From: Malassezia japonica
Taxonomy: Eukaryota; Basidiomycota; Malasseziomycetes; Malasseziales; Malasseziaceae
Assembly: GCF_029542785.1 (NCBI RefSeq)
Contig: NC_083370.1
Span: 744,001-808,000 of the forward strand
Length of the DNA: 64,000 nt
Direction of reading: 5' to 3'
Numbering within the stretch: the first letter of the stretch is position 1; each line of letters opens with the position of its first letter. This document shows positions 9,816 through 20,654 of the stretch, piece after piece. Below the pieces are notes generated by a model that made no database searches, was not told the origin of the DNA, and saw only the letters and a program-made list of their open reading frames with translations. The position numbers and the translations under genes are program-made.

Positions 9816-11432
9816 ATGTCCGCCTTGGGCTCCGCGACGCGGCAGGTGAACGTATACGGCCGCAAGGGGAATACGCGCGTGGTCCCGGCGCGAGTAGAGG
9901 AGGAGGAGGAGGCGCCGCCCCCGGCGCCCAAACCTGCCAAAGGGCTCTTTGCGGGACTCGATCTGCGCAGCTGGATTGAGAGCCCCCGCAAAGTGTTGGC
10001 CCAGTTTACGCCCAAGCGAGCGAGCGCTGCGCCGCCGTCCGGCGAGCAAGATACCCCTGAGGCGCCCGAGTCGCCCTTGTTTAGAAAAAAGGAGGCGCCC
10101 GCTTCGCCGTCCAGGGCGAGTGGGAGCACACACGCGCTGGAAAGCACGCCGGCGCCGGCGATCCGTGCCGTGGCGGAAGCGGCGCCGGCCGACGACGCGC
10201 TCGATGCACAGACCGAGGCGCTGGCGAACCTCTCGCTGGGAGACAACGCGGTGCAGCGCATCCTGCGCGCGACGCAGCAGGACGAGGCCGACGTATTTAC
10301 CGAGTTCCTCGACGAGGTCCTCGCCAGCGGCACGCTCGTCAAGATCGGCGAGGCGAGCTACTCGGAAGTGTACCGCGTCACGCGCCCGGGCATCCAGTCC
10401 GCCAAGGGACGCGCGCCGGTGTCTGTCATGAAAGTCATCCCCCTGGAGGGCGATACGCTCGTGCGGGGTCCGGCGCAGTCGCCCCTCGACAGTGTCGAGC
10501 GCGAGATCCGCGTCACGCGCGCGCTCTCGCCCTCGTCCGAGAACGGAATGCAGTTTGTACGCCTGCAGGAAGCGCGGATCGTGCAGGGCGCCTACCCCAG
10601 CGCCCTGCTCCAGGCATGGGACGACTTCAAGGCGCACGACCCCCGCAGCGAGAATGCGCGCCCGGATATCCTGCCGGACACGCAGCTATATGCGATCCTG
10701 TGCATGGACGATGCGGGAACCGAGCTCGAACACACGCCGCTGTCGTCGTGGGCACAGAGGGCCGCCGTCTTTTGGCAGACGGCCTACGCGATCGCCGCGG
10801 CCGAGCAGTCTGCCGAGTTTGAGCACCGCGACCTGCACCTCGGCAATATCCTCGTGACGCAGGTGCCGGCGCGGCGCGCGACGCGCTCCGTTTCGGGACA
10901 GAGAGCGCTAGGCGATCTGCCCGAGCGCCTGTGGCAGACGTACGAGCCGCGCGCCGCGCAGATCCGCGCGACGATCATCGACTACTCCTTGTCGCGCATG
11001 GTCGTCGACGGCAGAGTGCTTGCGTACGACTTTTCGGACGAGGAGCTGTTTGAGGGCCAGGGCGACTCGCAGTACGATGTCTACCGCACGATGCGCGCAC
11101 TGGTCGCAAGCGACTGGCAGGCCTTCCAGCCGAGCACAAACCTCTTGTGGCTCCACTTTCTGGCGCAGCGCCTGCTCGCCGCCGAGGCGCCGCCGACCGA
11201 AAAGGCGGAGGAGGCAGCGTACACGAGCCTGCTCCTCGCCGAACAGCTCGCAGAGGACGCGGTCGAGCACCTGCGCCGGATCGCGCCGCAGCGCAGCGTC
11301 TCGACGCGGTCCAAGCGCCGCTCGATCCAGCGGGGGCCGGATGCGTGGAAGGTGCGTCCGAACGCGGCGACACGCACCGTTGCGTCGGCCGCCGACTTGG
11401 TCCGTGCTACCGTAGAGTCTATGGAGGTGTAG
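9816..11432 (+). CDS. haspin-type serine/threonine kinase
   Basis: Single exon, 538 aa, start at 9816. The divergent kinase domain has the glycine-rich loop KIGEASYSEVYR (about residue 175), the catalytic loop EHRDLHLGNILV (about 337) and, in place of DFG, the haspin signature IDYSLSRM (about 387) followed by DSQYDVYRTMR. Haspin phosphorylates histone H3 Thr3 and positions Aurora kinase at centromeres. The N-terminal 160 residues are disordered, with an LRSWIESPRKVL segment of the kind found before fungal haspin domains. Confidence 0.92.
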   Translation: MSALGSATRQVNVYGRKGNTRVVPARVEEEEEAPPPAPKPAKGLFAGLDLRSWIESPRKVLAQFTPKRASAAPPSGEQDTPEAPESPLFRKKEAPASPSRASGSTHALESTPAPAIRAVAEAAPADDALDAQTEALANLSLGDNAVQRILRATQQDEADVFTEFLDEVLASGTLVKIGEASYSEVYRVTRPGIQSAKGRAPVSVMKVIPLEGDTLVRGPAQSPLDSVEREIRVTRALSPSSENGMQFVRLQEARIVQGAYPSALLQAWDDFKAHDPRSENARPDILPDTQLYAILCMDDAGTELEHTPLSSWAQRAAVFWQTAYAIAAAEQSAEFEHRDLHLGNILVTQVPARRATRSVSGQRALGDLPERLWQTYEPRAAQIRATIIDYSLSRMVVDGRVLAYDFSDEELFEGQGDSQYDVYRTMRALVASDWQAFQPSTNLLWLHFLAQRLLAAEAPPTEKAEEAAYTSLLLAEQLAEDAVEHLRRIAPQRSVSTRSKRRSIQRGPDAWKVRPNAATRTVASAADLVRATVESMEV

Positions 11433-11649
11433 GACCGGTGATGGATAGAAGAATGCTTGGGCTAGCGACACGCCTTCGCACGGCCCGCCTAGGCACGCAT
11501 CACAACCCCGCACGACGCCGTCTGGCCCTGGCTGCATATATCCCACGGCGTCCCTTTAGATCCCGGTGCGGCTTAGCACCCCTCCACTCCGCTCACGACG
11601 GCTTTCACGTTCCGGCAAGCGAGCAAACGTCCTCCACCCCGCACGGTGA

Positions 11650-12523
11650 ATGCAGTCAGGACCGGACGAGCGGCCCGGCGTGGCGTGGCCACGGCTGGAT
11701 AATGTGCCGCTACCCCCCGCACCACTACCATACGATGGTACGTTACTGAGCTCACGCAGAATTCCTGGTGCCTTCCGACGAGCCGCCGGTGCTGGACAAC
11801 GAGCTGCTCGCGCAGCTGACCAGTGTACTGCAAACCCATGCGAGCGGCAGCCCCTTGCGATCGCGCGCCGCGACGCCCCACGCCCGGTCCGAGGACCGCA
11901 AGACCCAGGGCGAGGAGCAAGATACCGGGCGCCAGCTCTTTAGCGAGAACGAGTCATCGTTCCTCTCGCAGTTCTTGCAGAGCCTGGACCGGGACCTGGC
12001 GCCGCTGCCGCTGCCGAGCACATCCACGCAACCCCCCGAGGCGCCCGGGGAGACGAGCAACGAGGCCCCTCCGTCCCCGTCCGAGCACGCGCCCAAGCGG
12101 CGGCGGCACGTCGTCTCGGAGCAGCGGAGACGCAACCAGATCCGCGAGGGATTTACGCACCTCGCCGAGCTGCTGGATACCGGGCGGCTGTACGGCGCGC
12201 GTGCGCTGGGCCTGAATTCAGGCGCAGGCACCGGCGTCGAGGACGAGGACCTCGACGACCGCACCGATGCCGAGGAGGACCTCTCGCTGGGGTGCGACGA
12301 GGAAGAGGTCCAGCGGCGGCGAAAAAACGCGCAGCGTCGCGCACGGTCTCGCGCCAATGCGGGCAAGCAAGCCCGCGGCCGCGGCCGCGGCCGTGGTGGA
12401 AGTGCGGGTTGCGCGGGCAGCAAGAGCGCTGTCCTCTTCCAGGTCGTCGACTTGCTCTACTGGCTCGAGCAGCGCAACGCGGCGCTCCGCCAGGATATCA
12501 GTGTGCTGTCCACGGCAGTCTAG
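11650..12523 (+). CDS. bHLH transcription factor with an expanded loop
   Basis: Two exons, 11650-11737 and 11760-12523; 22-nt intron; 283 aa. The basic region and first helix are KRRRHVVSEQRRRNQIREGF, with the His-Glu-Arg positions expected for E-box binding. The second helix is near the C-terminus (SKSAVLFQVVDLLYWLEQRN). Between them is an insert of about 85 residues that is first acidic (VEDEDLDDRTDAEEDL) and then Arg/Gly-rich, far longer than the usual loop of 5-20 residues. The family is like Ino4/Cbf1/MLX factors. The 217-nt region upstream separates it from haspin and has an AT-rich TATA-like stretch near 11535. Confidence 0.75.
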
Positions 12524-12551
12524 TGCCTCTATATACCCTATCCGTACAATA

Positions 12552-15500
12552 TTACAGCGCTTCATAGGCTCCGCGATCCGTGCGGCCCAGCGCGCTGTCC
12601 CACAAACGCGTGACGCTGCCGAGAAGGCCCGGCGCAGCGGCGCGGCGGTCGTGCGCCGCCTGGCGGATCGACTCGCGCTCCACCGCCTCGAGGAAGCGGG
12701 GGTGGGTGCTGATCGAGCGGCGCACGCGGTTCACCTCGGGGTCCGAGCCGGCCGGCGACGCAAACTCCTCCTCGCCCTCGCCCATGTGCTGCGGCACCGG
12801 GGCGCCCACGTCGCCAAAGATGGCGTCCATCTCTTCGAGCGGCACGCCCTGCGTCTCCGGGTAGAAGTAGTACACGACCAAGAACGAGCACAGGCAGAAA
12901 AAGGCGTGCAGGATATAGAGGCGCCACTTGATCTGCTCCTGGAGCATCGGCGTGAGCTGGCCGACGATCCAGTTAAAGACCCAGTTGGTCGCCGCGCTGA
13001 GCGACGCGCCCTTCGCGCGGAAGGCGAGCGGCATAATCTCTGGCGTCCACGCCCAGGGAATCGGGCCCCACGAGTAGCCGAATGCGGCGTTGAACAGGAC
13101 GACGCACACGACGACGGCCTGCGGCGTATATGGCTTTTCGGCGCGCAAAAACATGCCGCACAGGCCGAGCATCAGCGCACAGAACAGCGCACCCGAGAGC
13201 AGAATGGGGCGGCGGCCCCACGTGTCGACCAAGAACCACGTAGGGACGGTGGATAGTACGTAGATCACCGCATTCACGCCCGTCATGAGCAGCGCGTCGC
13301 GGCCGACCCAGCCCGCGCTCTCAAAGACGAGGGGGGCGTAGTACGAAATGACGTTGATGCCGTTCAGCTGCGCAAACATCTGCGACGACATGCCGATCAG
13401 CGTGCGGTTGCGCAGGCGCGACCACATCGCGCGGTACGAGCGGTCGCCTTGCGCACGCATTTCGAGCACGCTCTGGCGAATCTCCCAGAACTCGAGCTTG
13501 GCACGCACGTTGCGGGGGTCGCCGTTGTTGTGCAGGTTCGTGAGCACGAGCATCGCCTCGTCGTTCTGGTCCTTGTCCAGCAGCCAGCGCGGGCTCTCGG
13601 GGAGGAGCACTGAGCCAAAAGCCAGCGTCAGGCCAATGACGGGCTGCAGCAGGAGCGGTGTGCGCCACGCGGCGTTGCCGCGCAGGAAGCTGCAAAAGTA
13701 GTCGAACCACACCGAGGCCATGTAGCCCACAATGTTGCCGGTGAACTCGATGCACGCCAGCTTGCCGCGGTTCTCGGCAGGAGACACTTCGGACTGGTAC
13801 GTCGGCACAATCATGCTCAAAAAGCCCACGCCAAAGCCCGAGATGATGCGCCCGACGACCATGGCCGTGTAGCCGTTCGCGAGCGTCTGGATCGCGCCGC
13901 CCAGCGAAAAGATAACGGCGCCCCACACGAGCACCTGCTTCCGTCCAAAGGTGTCGGCCAGCACGCCGCTCAGCAGCGACGTAATCAGCGCACCAACCTC
14001 GAGGATCGCGACCATCGTCCCAATCTGCGTCGCCGTGGGATGCGCAAAGTACGCGACAAACGAGGGGTGCGTCAAAATGCCGCTCATCACGCCTTGGTCG
14101 TACCCGAACAAAAACACACCCAAACTCGCAAAGCAGGTGACAAAGAGCATCAGCGCGTCGCCACGAATGCCGAGGCGCGAGAGGGGGTTCGTGCTCTCGT
14201 CCAAGTCGACATTCGGCGGCCGGACACCTTGCAGCGACGGGCGTTCGCCAAAGAACTCGGGCGCGTACGGCAGCGAGGCCGAGCGGCGCAGGCGCGGCTC
14301 CTCGCCCGCGCTCGCAGGCAGGGCAAGGGGGTACGCCGGCGTCGATCCGTTCATGCGCCCCGTGACGATCCGCTCCTCCGGCTCGGTCCAGTCGTCCAGC
14401 GGGTCGTGCTTGACCATATCCGGCGTGCCGACCATGGTGCTGGTCTCGACGTGCATGTCTTCGTCCTTGAGCGCGTCCGAGACGCGCGGCGTCGTCGTGC
14501 CGGCCGCGCCCCAGCGCCGCGGCGCGCCACTCGTAATCACCGTCTCGGTGGCGGTGGACAGGTCGCCGCCAATGTCGCGCTCGCGTGCGCTCTGCGCAAT
14601 CTCGGCCTTTTCGGCGCGCAAGCGGTCCGCCTCGCGGATGCCCCACGAGTCGCGGAAGATGTAGTGCACCTCTTCCAGCGAGAGCTGGCGCGTATCCGGG
14701 AAGCCAAAGATACACAGCACCGCGCCGAGCGCACACAGACCCGCGTAGAAGCCAAACGCACCCGACGGCGTGATGGCGTTGCTGAGCGACAGGTACGTCG
14801 CATTGATCAGCAGGTTGCAGCCCCAGTTTGTCGCCGTCGCGATACTCGCAGCGATCGCGCGAGTCTCGATCGAAAAGAGCTCGCCTTGCTGCCACGGCAC
14901 ATTTCCGAGGCCGAGCGCATAAAAGAGGACGTAAATAATAAACGCGACAATCAGCAGGTCGGCCCACACCTTGTTGATCGGCATGTCGGGCGAGATTTTC
15001 GACGGGTTGCCAGGCACCATAAAGTTGAAGCAGATACTCGCAAAGACGAGCGCCGCCGACATGATCGGCACCGTGTACACGATTGCGCGGCGGCGGCCTA
15101 CAATGTCGATAAACCAAAAGGCAATGACGGTGCCGAGGAAATTGGTCACGCTCACGACCATCGACACCGCGACCGGGTTCTTGAGGCCGACGCTCTCAAA
15201 GATCGTCGCGCTGTAGTACATCAGTGTGTTGAAACCAGAGAGCTGCTGCAGCGCTTGCAAACCGGCAGCGATGGCGAGCGCACGCGCGTTGGGGCCGGTA
15301 AACATGAGACGGATACGCTTGTACAGGGGCAGCTGCGTGGTGCCGCCCTGCACCTCTTGCACGCTCTTGCACACCTCTTCGGCACGCATGCGGCAGTACT
15401 CTTCGGTGGCATTCGGAAAGATGCGCCGGAACGTGCGGTTGACCTTGTCTACACGCCCGCGGCGCCCGTCGAAGCGCGGCGACTCGGGCAGCCAGGCCAT

Positions 15501-16230
15501 GCTAAAGAGCGAGATGATGGCGGGAATCGCACCGCCGGCCACCGTGTAGCGCCAGCCGCCTTTGACGTTCACAAAGCCGGCTCCGACGCCGTTCGCAATC
15601 ACCTGGCCAAGCGTGAGGAAGGCGACGTTGAGCGTCACGAGGCGCCCACGGAGGTGCGTCGGCGCAAGCTCGCCGATCCACAGCGGCACAATCATACTCG
15701 CGACACCGACACCGATACCCACGATCAGGCGGCCGACAATCAGCGTCGCCTTGTTGTGCGCCGCGGCTTGGACGATGGCGCCGACGATAAAGACGACGTT
15801 TGCGAGCGCAATCACGACCTTGCGCCCGAACCAGTCCGACGGGAACGCCGCGCCGAGCGAGCCGATCAGCGCGCCGAGCGACGTTGCGGACGTCGCCATC
15901 TCTTTTTCCCAGTCCGACATCGGACTGCCGAGGTCCGTTCCAACACTCACGAGAACAGACGAACTGTGTCAGGACATCGACGTACATGTATCCCGTATCG
16001 TAACCAAACAGCGAGCCAGAAAGACCCGCACAAACAGTCAGCATCCACAGCGTCCAGCCAGCACGCTCCATGCCCGCGCGGATCAGCGCAATGGACTCGG
16101 GCGAAGTGCCGAGTTGGGCAGTTATAGGCGCCTCTTGTGGCACATCTTCCTGCGGCTCTCGCACCGCCTCTTCAGGCACATGCGCCGCAAGGTTCTTCAT
16201 CGCAATGGAGCCCTCGTCAGCGAGGGACAT
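12552..16230 (-). CDS. double MFS sugar transporter: inositol-type permease fused to hexose-type permease, 1218 aa
   Basis: Two exons, 15986-16230 and 12552-15963; 22-nt intron. The spliced frame has no stop for 1218 codons. The first unit (about residues 50-510) has FGYDTGYI, SDWFGRKVVIA, PLWIGELAPTHLRGR, GLQALQQLSGFNTLMYYS and FPDTRQLSLEEVHYIF, as in inositol (ITR-type) permeases. A polar linker (about 510-680) follows. The second unit (about 685-1130) has FGYDQGVMSGILT, LADTFGRKQVLV, PESPRWLLDKD, AQLNGINVISYYAPLVFE and YPETQGVPLEEMDAIF, as in hexose or polyol permeases. Each half looks like a full 12-helix transporter. No typical intron or stop separates the halves. It may move two sugars or act as an obligate pseudo-dimer; this is inference. 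Confidence 0.85.
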
Positions 16231-16445
16231 GGCGAGAACAGCCCGTGTGGAGGTCGCAAAGGGACGTGCGTGGAGTTGCTATGGATCGGGTGGCGGTTTT
16301 GGCCGGAGCGTCGCTGGGAGGTGGCCGACGGCCCCTCGCAGCGGACGCAAGCACGGCCAATCCACACAGCCGTACCCATGCCACCCACGGCCACCTACTG
16401 CACCTGTGCATCCACACGCCTGTCGAACACTTTTCACTATCGTTT
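16231..16445. other. intergenic region upstream of the double MFS gene
   Basis: A 215-nt spacer between the start of the double transporter and the end of ADE5,7 (both on the minus strand). It holds the transporter promoter. I see no gene in it. Confidence 0.6.
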
Positions 16446-18865
16446 CTAGTTCGCCCATGACTCGAGGCCACTGTACGTCACGCCGGGCGTGCCCGTAAGT
16501 TCGCCCATGACGACACCCTCCTCGCCCGACTGCTTGAGCTTCGCAAGGGTCGCGTCGACCTTGTCGGCCGGCACGACAAGCACCATGCCGATACCGTTGT
16601 TAAAGGTGCGCGCCATCTCGGCGGGCTCGACCTGACCCGCCTTTTGGATCCATGCAAAGAGCGGCGGGCGTGTCCAGGCGGTGAGGTCAATGTGCGCTCC
16701 GAGCCCCTTGGGCAGCGTCCGCGGCACGTTCTCGGTAAAGCCGCCGCCGGTAATGTGCGCGAGGCCCAAGACGTCGTGCTCGGTCGAGTGGAGAACGTGC
16801 GCGAGGGCCTTGATGTAGATGCGCGTCGGCGCGAGGAGCGCGTCGCCGAGCGTCGCCGGCGTCTCGACGCCGTTCACCACTGCGCCCGGCTTGCCCCATG
16901 GGCACGGCGCGTCGAGGGGGATGTTGGCACGCGCCGCGCACTTGCGCAGGAGCGAGTATCCGTTCGAGTGTGCGCCGCTGCTGCGCAGGCCGATGAGCTT
17001 GTCGCCAGTGCTCATCTCGCTCAGCTTGGGGAGGATCGCAGTGCGCTCGACTGCGCCGACCGCAAAGCCCGCGACGTCGTACTCGTCGCCGACGTACATG
17101 CCCGGCATCTCGGCCGTCTCGCCGCCGATGAGCGCGCACTCTGCCTGACGGCATCCCTCGGCAATGCCTGCGATGACGTCCGAGGCGGTGCTCACGTCGA
17201 GCTTCGAGCACGCGTAGTAGTCGAGGAAGTAGAGCGGCTGCGCGCCCTGCACGACGAGGTCGTTGACCGACATCGCCACGAGGTCGATGCCGATCGTGTC
17301 GTGCTTGTGGTAGTCGAGGGCGACGCGCAGCTTGGTCCCGACGCCGTCCGTGCCGGAGACCAGCAGCGGGTCGCGGAACTGGACCGCGCGCAGGTCAAAC
17401 ACACCGCCAAAGCCGCCGAGCGAACCCATGCAGCCCATGCGCTGCGTGCTCTTGGCGTGCGGCTTGATGCGCTCGACCAGTGCATTGCCCGCATCAATGT
17501 CGACGCCGGCCGCAGCGTACGTCAGCCCCTGCGCCTTGGCCGCGTGCAGCGCGCGGTGCGCAATGTCGCGGCGGAAGACCATCTTGTCAAAGTGGATCGC
17601 GTCGATGCCCGCGTACGCGAGCTTGAGTGCGTCCTCGAGCGTCGCACCGGTCGCCGACACGGCGAGCACACGGCCGCCGGCGGTGACCACTTCGCCCTTT
17701 TCGACGCGCGTGCCGGCGTGGTAGACCGTGACGCCCTCCGGCACCTTGTTAAAGGTGATCGGCAGGCCCGTGGGGTACTTGCCGGGGTAACCGCCACTCG
17801 CCACGACGACGCTCACCGCGTAGCCCGGGCGGATGGAGAACTCGGCGCAGTCGAGGCGGCGCTCGACACACGCCATAAGAATGTCGGCCAGCGCGCCGGC
17901 CGGCTCGAGCAGCTCGAGCACGGCCTCGGTCTCAGGGTCGCCAAAGCGCACGTTGTACTCGAGCACCTTGGGGCCCTTGGGCGTGAGCATGAGGCCGACG
18001 AAAAGCATGCCGACAAACGGATAGCCATCCTTGCGCATACCCGCAATGGTCGGCAGGAGAACCTCGTTGCGGATCGTCTCCTCCATACCCGGCGCGGTGC
18101 CGTCGGGCGTCGGGCAGTACGCGCCCATGCCGCCCGTGTTCAGGCCCGTGTCCCCCTCGCCGATGCGCTTGTGGTCCTGGCAGCCGGGCAGCGCACGCAC
18201 CGTGTAGCCGTCCGAGAAGGCGAGCACCGAAAGCTCGGAGCCCTCGAGGCGCTCTTCGATGACGAGCGAGTCGCCCGCGTCACCAAACACCTTCTTCACG
18301 AGGAGGTCCTCGACGCCCTCGCGCGCCTCCTCCTCGGTCTCTGGGAGGAGGACGCCCTTGCCGCCCGCGAGGCCGCTGGCCTTGAGGACGACGGCGTGCG
18401 CGCCGCCGAGCTCCTTGATGTACGCCATGCACGCCTCGACCTCACTCGAGGTGAAGGAGCGGAAAGCGGCGGTGGGAATCTTGTGCCGGTCCATAAACTC
18501 CTTGGCAAACTTCTTGGAGCCCTCCATCTGGGCGGCGGTCGGCGACGGACCAAAGACTGGGATGCCGACTGCGTGAGCAAAAACAACGTACCCTTGCGGA
18601 ACGCCTCCTCGACGCCCTCGACGAGCGGCGCCTCGGGGCCCGGCACAACAAGGTTCACCTTGTTCTCGCGCGCCCATTGCGCAATGGCGCTAAAGTCGCC
18701 CGACGCTTTCGGTTCGGCGAGGTTCGAGCAGCGGTTGCCCAGCACGGCCGTGCCGCCGTTTCCGGGCGCCACATACACGTGTTCCACACGATCAGAGCGC
18801 AGGAGGTGGAGCGCAAGCGCGTGCTCGCGGCCACCCGCGCCGAGAATCAGAGCCCGAATCGACAT
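16446..18865 (-). CDS. ADE5,7: bifunctional GAR synthetase / AIR synthetase (purine synthesis)
   Basis: Two exons, 18592-18865 and 16446-18568; intron 23 nt; 798 aa, normal for the fungal bifunctional enzyme. The N-terminal half is phosphoribosylamine-glycine ligase: MSIRALILGAGGREHAL, VVPGPEAPLVEG, the ATP-grasp segment LKASGLAGGKGVLLP and GLNTGGMGAYCPTPDG. The C-terminal half is AIR synthetase: LLVSGTDGVGTKLRVA, ALIGGETAEMPG, SSGAHSNGYSLLRK and FNNGIGMVLVV. They carry out steps 2 and 5 of de novo purine synthesis in the cytosol. It is divergent from RRB1, with 86 nt between starts. Confidence 0.97.
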
Positions 18866-18930
18866 GGTGAGAACTATCCGTGCATCCCCCTTTTTCTGCT
18901 GAGTAAAGGTGTAGCGGCTCGGCCGGAAAG

Positions 18931-18937
18931 AAAATTT
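18931..18937. promoter_or_regulatory. AAAATTT element upstream of RRB1
   Basis: An AAAATTT core flanked by A- and T-runs sits 15 nt before the RRB1 start. It resembles the RRPE element of fungal ribosome-biogenesis genes. A similar AAATTTTTTT lies between NOP7 and BUD22. Function is inferred. Confidence 0.3.
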
Positions 18938-18951
18938 GTTTTCTTCGCACC

Positions 18952-20625
18952 ATGTCCAAGCGAGCGCTGGCGGAGCCGAGCGCGGCGCAGCCCGAGCGTG
19001 GGCGCGCTGACGAGCCCCGTGTCGAAGAAGATGGCATGGGAGAGTTTGAAGATGCATTCGAGGACGAGATCGAGAGCGACGAGGGCGAGGTCGTCGACAT
19101 GGCCGACGAGGGCATGGAGATCGACGGCGTTCCCGTCCACGGCAAGATTCAAGAACTCGACGAAGACGAGGAGGAAGAGGCGCCGACCGAGGCATACATG
19201 CCGGGCCACAAGCCCCTGCCAGAAGGGCACACGCTCGTGCCGGACCAGTCCGCGTACCACATGCTGCACCGCATGAACGTGACGTGGCCCTGCCTCTCGT
19301 TCGACTTTTTGCAAGACCACATGGGCGCACAGCGCCAGGCATTTCCGCACTCGGCGTTCCTCGTGACGGGCACGCAGGCGGACGTCGCCAAGAACAACGA
19401 GGTGCTCGTGATGAAGGCCTCATCAATGCACCGCACGTCGAAGGATGACGGTACGTATGCTCCTCCCAGCGGCAAGGATGTCTTGAGGCATTTGGCTGTA
19501 TGAGCTCACGCTCGATGCCGAAAAAAAACTCGCTACCTAACTTTTTTACCACTGAGCCTGCTGGGATATTCAAAGGACACACTAACGACAGACCTTTCGG
19601 ACGAGGAGGACGACGACGACGATGTAGACGAGGATGCCGTGCTCGAGTACCGCTCGATTCCGACGCTCGGCGGCGTGAACCGCGTGCGTGCTGCACCAAC
19701 GTCGACGCCGACGTCGGACCTCGAGCCGTGCCTCGATCCGTACCCTGTCGCGACCTGGTCCGAGACGGGCAAGGTGCCGATCTGGGACATCCGCCCGCTC
19801 TACAATGTCCTGCAGAGCCCCGGCACGACGCTCGACAAGAAAAAGGCACACACGCCCCTCTTTACCGTCGAGGCACACCGCGGCGTCGAGGGCTACGCGA
19901 TGGACTGGGGAGGAATTCTCGGTGGCGGCTCGAGCGGCAAGGGCGGCCACCTCCGCCTCTTGACCGGCGACGTGCACAGCAAGATCTTCCTCACGACGAG
20001 CAACAACACAGGCTTTACGACGCACGCCGCGCCGTTTGAGAGCCACACGAGCTCGGTCGAGGATCTGCAGTGGTCGCCGTCTGAGCCAACCGTCTTTGCG
20101 TCGTGCTCGGCGGACCGCAGCATCCGCATCTGGGACGTGCGCGTCAAGTCGCACCGCTCGGCGCTCGCCGTCGACGGCGCGCACGACCAGGACGTCAATG
20201 TAATCAGCTGGAACCGCGGCACGCAGTACCTGCTGCTGTCCGGCGGCGATGAGGGCGCGTTGAAGGTGTGGGATATGCGCAACTTCAAGGCGCAGGACGG
20301 CGCGCCGTCGCCGGTCGCGCACTTTGAGTGGCACCAGGGCCCGATCTCCTCGGTCGAGTGGCACCCTGATGAGGACAGCATCTTTGCCGCGTCGGGCCGC
20401 GACGACCAAGTCACCCTCTGGGACCTCGGTGTGGAGCGCGACGAGGACGAAGACGCCTCGCAGCTGCCCAAGGGTCCGAACGGCGAGCCTGTGCCGAGCC
20501 AGCTGCTCTTCTGTCACCACGGCGCCTCGGAGATCAAGGAGGTGCACTGGCACCGCCAGATCCCCGGCATGCTCGGCAGCACGAGCGCCGACGGCTTCCA
20601 CTTTTTCAAGACGATCTCGGTGTAA
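18952..20625 (+). CDS. RRB1: glutamate-rich WD-repeat ribosome-assembly chaperone Rrb1/GRWD1
   Basis: Two exons, 18952-19450 and 19592-20625; 510 aa. The N-terminal 70 residues are acidic. Then comes the family segment LHRMNVTWPCLSFDFL, a second acidic patch at the splice junction (DLSDEEDDDDDVDED) and a WD40 propeller with units such as FASCSADRSIRIWDVR, LSGGDEGALKVWDMR and AASGRDDQVTLWDL. Rrb1 escorts ribosomal protein uL3 into the nucleus. Its single intron of 141 nt is the longest in the window, against a norm of 22; it ends in an ideal ACTAAC branch site followed by gacag. Confidence 0.93.
19451..19591 (+). other. 141-nt intron of RRB1, longest in the window
   Basis: The intron begins gtacgt and ends actaacgacag. 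Inside it are an A8 run near 19520 and a T-rich run near 19540. I looked for C/D or H/ACA snoRNA boxes and found no convincing set. Its length alone marks it as different from nearly every other intron here. Confidence 0.7.
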
Positions 20626-20654
20626 GCAAGAATACCCATAGCTATGTAATACTA

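Noticed and set aside
14354..14700. Two separate transporter genes instead of a fusion
   Set aside because: No stop codon in frame and no typical short-intron signal in the linker on the minus strand. Kept as a fusion, with the alternative noted in the finding.
13321..15117. 598-codon minus-strand frame in another register
   Set aside because: Out-of-frame shadow of the double transporter; no membrane helices or motifs.
14040..16127. 695-codon plus-strand open frame
   Set aside because: Antisense shadow of the double transporter; Arg/His-rich composition typical of the reverse of GC-rich coding DNA.
16644..18902. 752-codon plus-strand open frame
   Set aside because: Antisense shadow of ADE5,7, with no recognisable motif.
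19451..19591. snoRNA inside the RRB1 intron
   Set aside because: A CTGA and a TATGAG are present but no proper C box pair with terminal stem, and no H/ACA hairpins.
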